64,000 nucleotides of DNA, from the NCBI GenBank assembly GCA_048772705.1, contig JBLWGC010000208.1, positions 1 through 64,000 on the forward strand, read 5' to 3'. Made by a program: the position numbers and the translations under genes. Below the pieces are notes generated by a model. It was not told where the DNA came from and did not search any database. It saw only the letters and a list, made by a program, of their open reading frames with translations. This DNA comes from Leidyana gryllorum EB-2025a (lineage: Eukaryota > Apicomplexa). Below are positions 19,587 to 31,775 of this stretch, one piece after another (positions within the stretch are counted from its first letter, which is position 1; each line of letters opens with the position of its first letter).

Positions 19587-21897
19587 ATGCCTATCTTCGG
19601 AATTGATCTCGGTTCAGCCTCTTCCGTTATCGCCACTGTTGGCAAACGAGAGGTAACTATTGTGCGCAATGATTTGGCAGACCGCCTGACCCCGTAAGTT
19701 GTTGTTGTTAGAGTTGGCCCCTCTCTTCACAAGTCAATGCCTTCAGAACTTTGGTGTCATACACGGACAAGGAGCGGCTCATCGGCGATGCCGCCTTAAC
19801 TTCGATGAAGAGCAATATGACAAGAACGACAAGATACTTCAAAAACTTGTTGGGAGCGATAAATGACAAGTCATGCGACCCTGTGAGAGCCATCGAAGAG
19901 GGGTTCATGCTGGCCCCAATAGTCCCAACTGATGCCTCGGGCTTACTCGGCTATGATGTTGGTCGGTCGAACCCAGTTACCGCTACCGAAATCCTAGCCT
20001 GCTACCTCAAGAGATTGCGAAGCATTGGAGAAGCTTTCATCGGAACTAACTGTGGAGACGTTGTTGTGGCTGTGCCTTCGTGGTTCACAGATGTGAATCG
20101 TATGGCAGTTTTGGACGCGTGCGACATAGCGGGTCTCAAGTGCTATCGCGTCATGTCGCACACGGCAGCAACAGCTCTCAACTACGGACTGTTCCGATCG
20201 GCGACATTTCAGGCTGATAAGACTCAAGTTGTAGCTTTCGTTGACATTGGCGCCGCCGCCGCTTCTGTGACCATCGCAGAGTTCCAATCGGATAGACTGA
20301 GAATCGCCGCTGTTGAAGAGCGTACTGATCTGGGAGGCCGGTCTTTGGACCGCTTACTCATCATGCACCTGGCAGAGTTGTTCAAGTCAAAGACCAAAAG
20401 AGACGTCTTTGCCAACGCTCGTGCAGCCCTGAAGGTTGCCGAAGCTGCCGAGAAGGCCAAGAAAGTTCTGTCCGCCAACAAGGAGGCCAGTGTTCACATT
20501 GAATGTTTGATGGGCGACGAAGATCTGGAAGCTTTGATCACCCGCGAGACCTTCGAGGAACTCGCAGGTCCCTACAACAAATTGCTGAACGAATTGGTCT
20601 CCTCAGCCATCGCCAAGGCCAACTGCACCGCTGAAGACATCAAGTCTGTCGAGATCGTGGGAGGTGGCACGCGTGTCCCGTTCGTGCAAGCCACCATTGA
20701 GAGACTTTTTGGCCGTCCAGTCTCACGTACCGTCTCGGCTGATGAGTGTGTGGCTCGTGGAGCCGCAATCCAAGGAGCCATGTTGCATCCGTTCCATCGT
20801 GTCAAAGACTTCCAAGTTATCGATGTCCGCACCACCCCAGTGTACGTTACTTTGTCAGCAGAGACTGCGGGCAGTGCTTACGAGATGATCAAAGACGAAG
20901 CCAAGCCTATGACTTTCGCCAAGGACACTACCTTCGAGTTGTTTCCTATCGGCACACCCAGTTACTACCTCAAGTGGTTGCTGTTCCCGCCAAGTGTTGC
21001 CAGCTGCTCTCGTGTCACCTTTGATCTCTCCACAATGAACCATCATGGCAGCCTCATCCCACTGGGAACTGCCGAGGTGATTGTGCCTGACGCCATTCGC
21101 CAGCGAGCGGCTGCTGCCGAGGCAGGCAAAGCGCGTCTCAAAGTCTGCTTCAAATCGGATATCCACGGCATTGTCCAGGTGTGTGCCATCTTCGCTGAGG
21201 ATTACATGGAGAAAGAGACGATCGTGGTGTCAAAGGACGTCCCCAATGAGGCAGGTGAAATGGTCCGGACGCAGGTTGAAGAACAAGAGGATCGCTTGAA
21301 GACCAGGAAAACCGATTTGGAGGTGCGGATAGAGAGACCTTTGGGATGGCTGGGACCGAAGGAGCTGAACAACATGAAAGAGCGGGAAAGACAATTCGCC
21401 GCCGAGGACGATGCCGCCCAAAAAGCTCGCCACATTGCCAATGAAATCCTGTCCTGCTGCTTCTCAATCAGACAGGAGCTCACCGGGGCTTTGAGTGCTT
21501 TCGCTACATCGGAGGAAAAGAGTACTTTGGAACAGAAGAGCCGCGAATGGGAGATGTTCGTCGAAGAGAACCAGGGACTCGCCTACGAAGACTATCTGCC
21601 CACATGGGAAGACCTTAAGGTAGGTACCAACTAGTCTTTCCATCATAACTTGGCCGTGCACAGAAACACTACGACCCAATCCTCGGTCGCAAACAAGCGC
21701 ATGACGAGGAGCTGCGTCGCCAGGAAGAGGAGGCACGTCGTCTAGAGGAGGAAGAAACGCGTAAAGCAGAGGAAGCAGCACGAGCAGCCCAAGCAGCTGA
21801 GCAGGAAATGTCTCCCGAAAGTAGCAACAACAGCTCTCCAAACGTTGTGGTTGACGATACTATGGAAGAGGGTTCGCCTAACAGCCAGAATCAGTGA
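19587..21897 (+). CDS. Hsp110/SSE-type chaperone (Hsp70 superfamily)
   Basis: Hsp110 proteins act as nucleotide exchange factors for Hsp70 and as holdases. Exons 19587-19693, 19747-21619 and 21664-21897 give 737 residues. The nucleotide-binding domain starts MPIFGIDLGSASSVIATVG and includes VVVAVPSWFTDVNRMAVLDA, VAFVDIGAAAASVTIAEF and VEIVGGGTRVPFVQ. The substrate-binding half carries the expanded loop and helical region typical of Hsp110, and the last exon is a charged KAEEAARAAQAAEQE-like helix. There is no signal peptide and no KDEL-type end, which favours a cytosolic SSE protein over the ER form HYOU1. The next gene starts 41 nt after its stop on the same strand. Confidence 0.93.
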
Positions 21898-21938
21898 ACT
21901 CACAAACAGAAAAAACAGCCCTTTTGAATCTACCCATC

Positions 21939-22545
21939 ATGTGGACACTGATCGTGACACTTATCGTAGCACTCCCTCTGGTCGACGGACTCTTCGGGGT
22001 ATTGGACCTCGTGCGATCGAGCAGTACCCTTCAGGCCTTACTTCAAGAATGGTGGCCAGTCGTGGTTGCCATCTCTACCTACATCACGATGTGGTCAGTC
22101 ACGCGACGCTGGCCCGAGATGAAGGTACACGAGGACGACCCTGTTAGTGAGCCCGCTGAAGATTTGAGTGCTGCCACACCACCCAAACAATCCGAAAAGA
22201 GCACCCGTGCCCCATCGCCACCTACCGATGACGATGGCACCCAGTATCCCGATGGTAAGCTGTCGTTTTGCGCAGGTGGGTTTTCTACTTTGGCATTAGG
22301 GTATGTTTTCACGAGCAATTACGTCAACTCGGCGGATGATCTCGAGAGACTACGGCGTGAAACCACGCAAATGGCGATGCGGGAGCTCTTCCGAAGTGAA
22401 GGTAAGGGGAAGTACTGATGTTTGCATCATCACATCACAAACAGATTGGAGGGCGCACCTGCGTGAGCGCGGACGGGAAGAGTCGGCATATAACTGGCAA
22501 AGACGCCAGTCACTATCTTCGTCAGACTCCAGACCGTGCCACTGA
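21939..22545 (+). CDS. Small membrane protein of unknown function
   Basis: Exons 21939-22401 and 22445-22545 give 187 residues. An N-terminal hydrophobic helix (MWTLIVTLIVALPLVDGLF) and a second one (WWPVVVAISTYITMW) are followed by a Ser/Thr/Pro-rich linker and a charged C-terminal helix. A stretch of 45 nt starting gtaagctg and ending cattag (about 22255-22299) has splice signals but is also in frame without stops, so two isoforms are possible; the length given keeps it. No family was recognised. It lies between Hsp110 (41 nt upstream) and the acyltransferase (8 nt downstream) on the same strand. Confidence 0.65.
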
Positions 22546-22553
22546 TTAGCTAG

Positions 22554-25500
22554 ATGACAGTTGCGCAAAGGGGTGAAGCTATTGTCAAGCCTCGGGAGAG
22601 CGCAGCTACTGTGTCAACTGTTCCTTCGCCTTCGTTGCCATTCCGAACATCTCAATACTCTCAGAGTGCCAGCCCGTCAAAGCTGACCTTCCGACCGTGG
22701 GGACTCTATCGTACCCCCATTGGATGGATCAGAAGAGCGAGTCGCGGTCCTCTCTTTGTACTGAGCGCCACTTGGCGGGCAGTGGATGTGCGAATACCAC
22801 TGCTTTGTTTCCTCGTCTACATTTACTTCCACTGGCTCCTCTTTAGTTTAACACTTAGGGTTGTATCCATTTTCCTGTGTCCACTGCTGTACGACTGGGC
22901 ATCGTATTGGTTCTTCTGGTTAGGATCCATACATCGCAGTCGACAGACCATTTTAGCAGCTTATTGCGCCAACCCCGAATCGCTACAACACTTCTTGAAG
23001 GTCAATCCCGTTTGGCGTCATCCCGCCAAAGTCATCGATTTCCTCATTTCCATTGTCCACCGAGTCGAAACCTATGCGGAGCAAACTTTCCTTCGTTCCC
23101 CGCCCCTGTCAATTTCCGAGAACCTACTCAGACAAGCTCTTTTCTGGAGACCTCCTGCTTTCCCTCTCTCGTCGCATGACTACTTCTGGCTGCAAGACAC
23201 ACCCGAGAACACTTGTCAGATCATTGCACTGGCTTTGGTGGACCGCATGACCATTGGGCAGCTCCAAAGAACCATCAATGAACGATGGGTTGAATGGGAC
23301 ACGAAATTCAGCTCCGTCCTAAGCAAAAGATTAGGTCGCACTTGCTGGGTACCATTACTGCGATGTCCACTATCCACAGATCAGACCTCCAATGACGAAG
23401 GACTTAATCCCCTGGCACGGGCGGGTGACGAGTCGTTCCCCGCATTCAAGCTCTCCGACCATGTCTATGAGGTCGCGATTGACTTGTGCCAAACCACCAT
23501 ATACGAAAGCCTTTCCAGTCTAGCCTCAGAGGTTCTCCCGCACACCAAACCTCGATGGAGGTTGGTCTTGCTCAATCCTATTGCTCAAGATGAAATCAAG
23601 TCAAATTTCAGCTGCCTGGCCCTGCAAGTCCATCATGGTCTGGGCGATGGCATTGCTATTGCCACAGCGGTTGTGCATCGCTTATTTGATCCCCCTCACA
23701 CTGGCGGAGCACCACCTGTGAACCCAACCGCGTGTCGCCCGTCCACCGCTGCTCCCGAATGCTTACTCGAAGCAGTGGTGCCGCCTCGACCGCCGTCGGT
23801 CATGACAGAGTGCGCTGAAGAGCGCCGTACGTTGAGAACACAGCGTCGCATCCGCCGAAATCGTGTGGAACTCCGAGACACAGCCCCCGCTCTACAGCGG
23901 GCGCAAAGCGGGCCCGCAAGGAGCAGCAGACAGCATCAGCCGTCACCGCCATCGGTTGGTGCGCCCAACGGCGCCCCTTCTGGCCGACCACTATGGTCGA
24001 GCATGGGCACTTCAAAGCCAGAGACAGCTTTCAGGGCGAGGCATAAAGAGGCAAAACCGGTCAAATCTTGGACAGGCGTACTGAATCTGCATCTGGTGCA
24101 AACAGTTGTCTATTACGCTTGGAACGTGCTGAAGTGTGCCATATATGGGATACGCGTCTTAGGTTTCTGGCTCATATGGTGCCCTAAGCCACCTGCTCTC
24201 TTCCAACCGTCGAGTGTGTCGATTATCGACCGCTCTCTTCCCACTGGAGCCAAGTTCTTGGCTCCTCCGGTCATAATCGACATGCAGAAAATGTCCACAC
24301 TTCGGCAGGCGGTCAAAGACGTCGCGGACTTTTACCCCACCATCAACGACATCATTGCGTACTGCCTGACAGTGGTGGCCGGGCGCTTGCGGTCAGGCAC
24401 AGTGGTCAAAGAACTACGTCAGAAAATGCAAGCACGCAAGCGACAAGCACTTTTAATCCAAAACCAGAACGAGAACAAGCAAGAACGAGTGACGACAGTG
24501 CCGGCTGGATACACCACCCCGTCTTTGGTACTTCGGAAGCCCACGATCTCGCGCCGATTCCCTTTCAATCACATTTGCGAGGGAGTTCCCAAAGATCCAA
24601 TCGAAGTGGACCTTAGTACCCCAACGGCTCTCAGATCTCACCCGGTATCTTTCTTTCCGCAATCGGGGGCTGCAGGGTTGCGGAACGTGCCATCTGAACA
24701 ATGTACCCATCAGGACGAGAATTGCGGCCCTCTACCTGCTGGTGGAGAGACTAGCGGTCATGATGCCCCTGCGACTAGATGGAAATCTTGTGTCGCCAAG
24801 TGGTTGAATTCTCCTGAGAGGTTTTATCACCCGTATGCCTCCAGCTTCGAGTCCTATTTGCAGCTATTGATACCAATGACTACCAGAACCAGCATGCCGA
24901 CTGCTATGGACAATTTCACGGGTCCAGTGCTCGTGAGACTCCCTCTAATCTCCTATACTGAGATGAAGTTCGTCAAAGATATCCAAGAATGGTCGAAAGT
25001 ACTGCATAGTACAGTTGGAGAAGTCAGCCGCGACCTCTTGCTCGCACTGAAGCATCTCAAGGTACGCGTCCTCCTCCAAGGCAGGGGTATAATGAGACTT
25101 TGTTGTGTTCAGATGGTGAAAGCGGAGATTGATGAGATGAAGCGCACGGATCTCGGGCCGGTGTTCTTTCTTCTCGTTTGTCTGGCGTGTAAAGTATTAC
25201 CTGACTTTATCTCAAAAGTAAGTGACAAAAAAGCCTTAGAACTCTCAGTTGACACACTTACATAGCGTATTGTGACCGAAACAAACGATAGGATGCAAGT
25301 TTTGCTAACCAATGTCATCGGTCCCACCGAAGAACGCACCATTTCAGGCTGCTCCGTCAAAAGTTTGCAGTTTTGGCCGCCTGCCAAAGGAGAGGTGACG
25401 GGAGGGATCGCCATCCTGTCGTTCAAGGACAAATTGCAGATCTTCAGTATATTCGATGAATCAGAGTTCAAGACAATTTTCGGAGCCGAAGATTATGCCT

Positions 25501-25649
25501 CTTTAACAAAGCATGATCGGGCCGCTCTATCACAGTTTGTGGGAAATTTGATCAAGGCCGAGTTCTTGAACTTGTACGACACGATCGTCCACACGGGTTT
25601 AGAAAGGCTCGGTCTTGATGAAAGTGAGCGGGGGTACAAACAGAACTAA
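22554..25649 (+). CDS. Wax ester synthase/DGAT-like O-acyltransferase, membrane-anchored
   Basis: WS/DGAT enzymes transfer an acyl group from acyl-CoA to a fatty alcohol or diacylglycerol. Exons 22554-25061, 25113-25217 and 25266-25649 give 998 residues, about twice the bacterial enzyme. Hydrophobic segments near residues 75-125 suggest membrane anchoring, and more follow near residue 510. The catalytic motif HHxxxDG is present (VHHGLGDGIA, about residue 360). The second-domain motif appears as YPTINDIIAY, and the C-terminal domain has LLTNVIGPTEERTISGCSVK, the usual NVxGP region. Two low-complexity Ser/Pro/Arg-rich insertions (about residues 385-490 and 625-760) account for the extra length. 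The stop codon is separated by 2 bp from the stop of the convergent ankyrin gene. Substrate cannot be told from sequence. Confidence 0.82.
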
Positions 25650-25651
25650 GC

Positions 25652-28600
25652 TTAGGCCGCCTGGATAGAACGCGATTCGGAGTTGGACTCGAAAGAGATC
25701 TCTGACACGTTGGGTGCTTCGAAGTCTTCAGGCGTTGGAGAGGCCGGAGGACCCTGGCTAGTTGCAGAAGCTAATGTCAGAAATTTGATTAATGAGAATG
25801 GCACAACCATTAGTTTACCATTAGCATTATCCCCAGCACTTCCCATTTGATTCGTCGGGTTGACACGTTTGCCGCCTCCTGTACGGTGGGTGGGTTTAGT
25901 GACCGTCTGACTCGATCTGATAGATGGTGGTGACGTCTTGTTGACGGCGGCCGCCGGCCCCTTGGAAGGCGGTCGCGGAGCGGTCGTGTTGCGGAAGAGG
26001 TTCGCCGACGATCTGGTCATACTCATGAACCCGGGAGATCCCCCAACTTTCACAGTAGCAGATCGAGGATACCTCGACGACGAGACACTTGCTGAGGCGG
26101 TAACCGCTGTAGGAAGCGGAGCAGCAACAGTATGTGGCGGTGAGGGTCGAACGGCGGCTGAAGGGACCGGCTTGCGCTCTGTCATGTTACGGTCTGGAGT
26201 GTTGCGTACACCAGACTGATACAAAGCGCCCGACTGGCCTAAAGCCGTGCGCGGAGACGCACCCGTCAAGGGCGCCGCGAATCCACTGCCCCGTGATGCA
26301 TTCAGCGCAGGACCATTGTTAGGCCTAATAGGTTGCTTCTCGGCGCCCCGCCTAGTGGTAACCTGACCCGAGGCGGTTCTCATAGATTGGGGCATGGACT
26401 TGTCTGCTGGGCCTGTTGCGCGATGTGTGCGTTGAGAGAGTGTGTATTTCGAACACTTTACCTCCGCTGGGGAAACTCTTGTTGTAGTTCTCTCCCAGGA
26501 CGAATGTCAAAGCCGAACGCGCTTCGGTCGAAGAAGACTCCGCCAATACAAGTTCCCGTAGTGTACGATAGAAGGCGATCTCATTCCAGCTTCGCTTTTG
26601 ATTCGGCCCTCTTGGCGGGACTGCAACATGAACTTGTATGGGTCTCACCGGAGGAAGATGGCGGCTGCTGTCGTACCGCGCCATCCCAAGTGTCAATTAG
26701 CACCTTACCTGCAGTGTGCTTGTCCATGGACTCTGTTGCTTTAGAACATGCCCTGAGGCAAATTTCTGGCCCTAACCGGCGAACTGCCTTCATAAGCTGT
26801 AGATCGGGAGGTGATGGCGGTGCGGGAGTCGACTTGGGCTCCGAAAAGGTACATCTTATTGCATTGTATGTAGCTCGCTCCATCGCATTGAGGTCGGCTT
26901 CGATCCATTTGCCGAAGTTCTTCTTGTCGTAGACGACAAGCTCCAAAGCCTTAGACCCATTCATCGGCACGACAAGATCAGCTGCAAACCGACTCTTCAG
27001 AGCTTCCACGAGGTTTGTGGGGTCTTCTGCACTCCTATAGGTGGCCCAGAGCTTCGCTACACGGAACAACTGTGGGTGGAGGGGGAGAAGAAGAAGTCAT
27101 TGAGATCAGTTAGTTTCAGACGTACCACAGGGTAGTGCCGGCGGAGTTGAGCAACGTGCACGGAAGTCAGACCCCAACTATCAGGGGAGAGTACGCATTC
27201 AACGAGGGAGAATGGACGATCTTCGTTGCCTTCGACCTGTGCGGGCAACGAGGCTGTTTTGACATGATGGATCATCTTCTCGGCCAGCTGTATGTTTCCC
27301 CAGGCTATAGCAACGAAAATGGGGGATCGATGATGACGATCCAATTCCATCAACATTCGAGGATCAACTGACGGAATTTGACTTTCCGATAGCGGACAAT
27401 TGTGCGAACTCACATTGACATTCCTTGGACATCGCATCGAAGAACCCGCACGCCAGCTCCGTATCGCTCAACGCAGCAGCATAGTGGAACAAGTTTCTTC
27501 GCATGCTGTCCAGGCCGCCAACTGGAGACTGTGTAAAGTGGAGATCTGTAAAGACACTTACGAGGAGCTCCATGAGCGATGAGTCGCTTGGCAATCCCAA
27601 CATGCCCTCGGATGGCTGCGATGTGGAGAGCGTTGCTATGAACGGGCTCCTGGCCGGGATTCGGTGGACAAGTATGTGCTAACTGAGTATCTAGATTCAC
27701 TTGTGGATAGGTAAGGATCCCCTGCAGCCGGAATTAGATTCACTCACTGGCCAGCGGCGGCACTCTCACCTCAACCGCCTCTTCGTTACATCGTGCTACT
27801 GCCGTCAAAAGAGGAGTCCACCCCCGATGGTCCACTTGATTGATCAGCTGAGCAAAATTAGGTTTGTCAGGTGTAACTTCGGGTCGTGAGCCGGAAGTAG
27901 CTTTCCGTTCTTCGATCCTGCCATGAGTCTTTTCAATGCGTCGGAGTACCTTGCGTAGGAGGGGAGCGTCGCCGGTAGCTGCCAGACAATGGAAAATGTT
28001 GCGGCCGTTGCCGTTCGAAACAGTCAGATCAGCTCCGTTCTTCAGACAGGCCTCCAATATCTCTGACGATCCCATCATCGCGCCAGCGAAAACTGTATCC
28101 CTGACAGACTCCGCATTGCGCTCCTTTGCGTCGGTGTCGTTAGCGGCTGTTGGCGCAGGCGGCGTTGGGTTCGCATCGGACTGTTGAAGAACCTCCTGTA
28201 AAATTTCCGCACCAGGTAGCTGCTTCGGCCCGACAGTAATTGCTTCGGGTATTACGCAGGGAAAGCATACTTCGCATCCCTCGACAGCTTCCATCAACTC
28301 AGGCGCTTGCCCCTGGAAGGCTCGGCTCACTAAGTTTGCGACACGAGCCTTCTGAGGATCTCCCGAGCTGTGCTTGGTTCTTGACGATGATCGATGTGAG
28401 GGTCGGGTAGGAGTGGGGCGGGCATCGGGGGCGGGCATTATCACTGAACTGGTGAGGTTCTCGACCACCGATCGCTCATCATCCACCTGTTGAGGAGGGG
28501 TCTCCGATCTCAGATCCGAGGGCTGTTCGGCCGTATCAGGCTGACGATTTTCAGCACCAGAAATGTCGGATCCTTCGTCTCTCTGCTTTTTTGCCGCCTT

Positions 28601-28663
28601 GCGTGTCTTCCGGGGAGAGGGACCCTCCAAACTGGGAGCTTGCGTCACGGTGGTGGACTCCAT
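25652..28663 (-). CDS. Ankyrin-repeat protein with disordered tails
   Basis: Eight exons (28663-27770, 27721-27562, 27521-27414, 27367-27126, 27069-26649, 26620-26462, 26412-25819, 25770-25652) give 898 residues. The N-terminal 200 residues are Ser/Pro/Arg-rich. Ankyrin-like units follow (VFAGAMMGSSEILEACLKNG, NIFHCLAATGDAPLLRKVL, GWTPLLTAVARCNEEAVE, ALHIAAIRGHVGIAKRLIAHG, NLFHYAAALSDTELACGFF). The C-terminal 250 residues are again low complexity. One intron is only 28 nt (26621-26648), and the 48-nt intron at 25771-25818 is in frame and could be retained. Partner and role are unknown. It is convergent with the acyltransferase and divergent from the secreted protein gene (101 bp between starts). 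Confidence 0.75.
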
Positions 28664-28764
28664 ATCCTCGTTGATAAAGGTAACAGAGACAGTTCGCACG
28701 ACTTTTGAAAAAATCGGCCTAATGGTGTCGCAACTCCAAACCCCTACACCAAATTATCCAAACT

Positions 28765-29487
28765 ATGTCGATTCTACTCCTGGCATCGTTGCTCTTGTCA
28801 ACAGTATCCCGGGCTGCGGTAGAGAAGCTGGAGTTACGTAAATGTGATGGAGGAGCGGCCTGTCACGACCAATGTGTGGCTTGTGTGCCCTCAGATGATT
28901 CTAAACCTTTCAAAGATCAACTGGACTGTCTGATTAAGAATAACAAGGCAAATCCAAGTTGCGCCACAGAAGTTGTGATCTCCGAATGGTGGAAGATCTC
29001 CCACTACTGCGTCGCGTCAGACTCCTTTCTCGGCGGCTGGGGCTTCCGGATCCCATTGGCGCAATTCCTGGTCCCAAGCAAAGTTTTGTCTGCAAGATTT
29101 GAAGCGACACTGGTACCCACTACGGGTGACCACGACATTTTGCAGGAAGATTCGGTGAAAGCGGCAATGGCTCTTGCTGTCGACTTATCTGACAACCCAA
29201 AACAGAGCATGATCAGGACCTGCAAACTCAGCGCCAAGGATGGCTATACTGGCCTCATAAAGGTCATTCAAGACGCGCCTGCTGACGCTGAGTCCCTGAA
29301 TTCCACCATCTCCCGCCCAATCCGATTCAATGTCGAGAGCCCGGCCTTTGCTGGAGACGAAGCTGTTTATGGCGACAAGTTAGTTGTGGAGATCATCACG
29401 GACGCACAGAAAATCGCAAACAATGGTGTTCTGCCCCCTGCGCTGGATTACCCCAAATTCTACATCACACATGTTCTCAGTTTCTGA
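28765..29487 (+). CDS. Secreted cysteine-containing protein, unknown
   Basis: An unspliced 240-residue protein. It starts with a clear signal peptide (MSILLLASLLLSTVSRA) followed by a Cys-rich segment with eight cysteines in about 70 residues (CDGGAACHDQCVACVP ... DCLIKNNKANPSCATE ... HYC). The rest is a mostly beta-type globular region without motifs I recognise and without a second membrane segment or ER-retention end. It is probably secreted or vacuolar. The gene is convergent with the Myb factor, with 96 bp between stops. Confidence 0.75.
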   Translation: MSILLLASLLLSTVSRAAVEKLELRKCDGGAACHDQCVACVPSDDSKPFKDQLDCLIKNNKANPSCATEVVISEWWKISHYCVASDSFLGGWGFRIPLAQFLVPSKVLSARFEATLVPTTGDHDILQEDSVKAAMALAVDLSDNPKQSMIRTCKLSAKDGYTGLIKVIQDAPADAESLNSTISRPIRFNVESPAFAGDEAVYGDKLVVEIITDAQKIANNGVLPPALDYPKFYITHVLSF

Positions 29488-29583
29488 GCGAAGAGGTCAC
29501 GCACACACCTCCGGTGAGGAGATGTGTACAGACAGCTCGCTTCCGGTGAATTGGGTTATTCAGAGCAAGTCAGCAATGACGAG

Positions 29584-31271
29584 TTACATCTCGATTATAG
29601 CCTCTTCAAGCATTGCATCCAAGAAAGTCTGGCCTGTTTCCTTCATTCTGGACTTAGCAGCATCTTCTCTCCGTCTGGCTGCTCGAACGATCTCGAACTG
29701 TCTCAACTCTCGTATTTTCCTCCTAGAATAAGATCGCATCGCTTCGGCATCGGCGTCCCGTGGGAGCTGGACACCCAACACCTCCTCGGAATCCCCTGCG
29801 AGCCCATTGATATCCTGTAAGGTCATCAAGTACTGCCTTAAAATGTTCTCATCGTGGTCGTCGTATCTATCCACATCAGACACTACAGCAGCCATACCAG
29901 CGAACTTGCGCCAATCCCCAGACCGAAAGAAATCCTCTCTCTCTTCTTGCGATCTCAGATCATATCTCCATCGCGCGCATCGCAGCAACAGCCTTGAGAT
30001 CAGTCGCTCACAACGCATGAGCGGCCAAAAAGGTAGAGCATCCCGCCACTGTATCTCTCTCCACTCCAAATCTTCCCGAGACTTAAGACAGGTAACCATG
30101 AACCGTACGAGGGTGCGTTTGCAGACTGCTTGCAGAGTTGCCCAGTTCGAAAACGCTCTCTGGAAGATGTGACTATGATATCGATGACGTAAAGACTGGG
30201 CCGTCCTGGAAGAGTTAGTCAGACGATGTCTAATGTACAACCATGGAATCTTGGACCTCGGGTACTGTACTCCGGTGCACTCCCGTATGAGCCTAAGCAT
30301 CTCCTCATCCTCGGCAGCGGTCCACCGACCGGCTGCATTCTTGCTATAGTCGGGCTGCACACCTTCGAGGGACGCGATCGCTAGTGCTTCCAGCCTCCCC
30401 GTCAACTTCAAATCATAGTAGTGATCGCGGCAGGCTCTCCAGTACCTTCCGATCTGCAAACTCACATCCTTCCATGGAATTTTGACGGGATCGGTAGAGG
30501 ATTGGACCAACTCAACCAGCTCTCTGTCATCCTCCGTCGACCATCTGCCACTTTTTTTCCAGGGATAGAAGTGAGTGGCCACATGTTGAATAACAGACTC
30601 AATATGCCGGTGGGGTAATACTTCAGCGACATGTAACCACCTTGACCGTTCCTTGCGGCCACCAGCTTTGTCAAAGACCAGCCATTTCAAGCCCTGTTCA
30701 CGCTCCATACCGAGCTCCTGTTCGACAGAATGAGTTCGGTCTCCTGGATGTCAAATCTTACCTTGAAATATTGAGTCAAGCGATCATTAAGCAGAGCGTT
30801 CTCCGCCTCTGAAAAGGGACCTTTGACAACAATGCCATTACTCTTCTGCAAGTCAGACCACTTCCGATGATCCAAGAGTGTGGTGGCGGGGTCAGGTGGG
30901 CGTTCTCTAAGATTGATACTCTCGCTTTTATAATGGACAGCTTCGACCGCGTCCACGGGGGTCCCTACTGCTAGACGTTCCGCCGTTGTTCTTTCACGCC
31001 GCCTCTCCCGATTGTTCTTAGGGGTCTCGGGGGGCGGAAAAGAGATTGGCTGTGACAGAGAAGCAAGAGGAGTATTTGCTACTGTCGACGGGGTGCTCGG
31101 CTCGTCGACATTCTCGGCATCGGCTCCTATCTTCGATTCCAGCGAGTACTTCTCCGTCAGAAGCCGTAAACGGCGCTCAATAGCAGTCTCTCCGAACCGC
31201 CATCTTGCGAGATTGCGGCGTGGCCCGCCCATCTTCCCCAATGTGACAAAAAAATTAGGAGGACCGCCCAT
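29584..31271 (-). CDS. Myb/SANT DNA-binding protein, Reb1/TTF1-like
   Basis: Exons 31271-30762 and 30717-29584 give 547 residues. At least two Myb-type repeats are visible: GRWSTEDDRELVELVQSS ... WKDVSLQIGRYWRACRDHYYDL and GRWTAAEDEEMLRLIREC ... IPWLYIRHRLTNSSRTAQSLRHRY. An earlier diverged repeat (VKGPFSEAENALLNDRLTQYF ... LHVAEVLPHR) precedes them. This spacing and the long loops resemble the Reb1/TTF-I/Rtf1 family that terminates RNA polymerase I transcription and can block replication forks; target and role here are inference. ATG 31271 lies one base after the stop of the preceding same-strand gene. An in-frame ATG at 31232 is an alternative start. Confidence 0.78.
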
Positions 31272-31272
31272 C

Positions 31273-31766
31273 TTAAGCAGCCTGCGGCAAAGTCACATTC
31301 AATACTGTATCGCGCATCAGTCGGTTCTGACGCCTCCGGAGGTTATACTCCCGCACAACGGCGGCTGCATGTCAGATTAAAGGATTCTTTGGGTGCACCT
31401 ACCGATCTTTATCCAAGCACAGGCTAATTTGAGGGTCAAATAGGTGACGTGTATTATCTGTATTCTTAGTAGAATGCCACTCATCACACCCTTCCAAGAG
31501 CGAGGATGAACTTGCTGCTTTTCTCCTTGCGGCCTCATCTCGGCACCCGCACTCACCTGATCCAACTCCCTCTGCAAAGCACTTCTTCTGTCCACCAGGT
31601 TCCACATCCAGCGATTGATGACCTCGTCACTCGTTCCTTCAAAGGCATTGGGACTCGCCGGAGGCTCGAAAACCGGTGTCACCGTACTCGCCGTTATTAC
31701 CGCCTGCAATGCTCGATTAGCGACAGGCATTCGCTTTGTGTCGAGTCGACACGCTGGTGGTGTCAT
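31273..31766 (-). CDS. Small protein of unknown function
   Basis: Starts MTPPACRLDTKRMPVANRAL and continues through a helical segment, DEVINRWMWNLVDRRSALQRELDQ. The model 31766-31403 plus 31364-31273 (38-nt intron) is in frame and ends YNLRRRQNRLMRDTVLNVTL. A further 39-nt GT-AG stretch just after ELDQ may also be an intron, which gives 138 or 151 residues. No family was recognised. It is squeezed between two same-strand genes: 9 nt after the LMBR1-family stop and 1 nt before the Myb-protein start. Confidence 0.55.
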
Positions 31767-31775
31767 GCAAAATTT

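Noticed and set aside
28664-28699. Upstream extension of the ankyrin protein to 28699
   Set aside because: The extension begins with GTG, not ATG; the first ATG in frame is at 28663.
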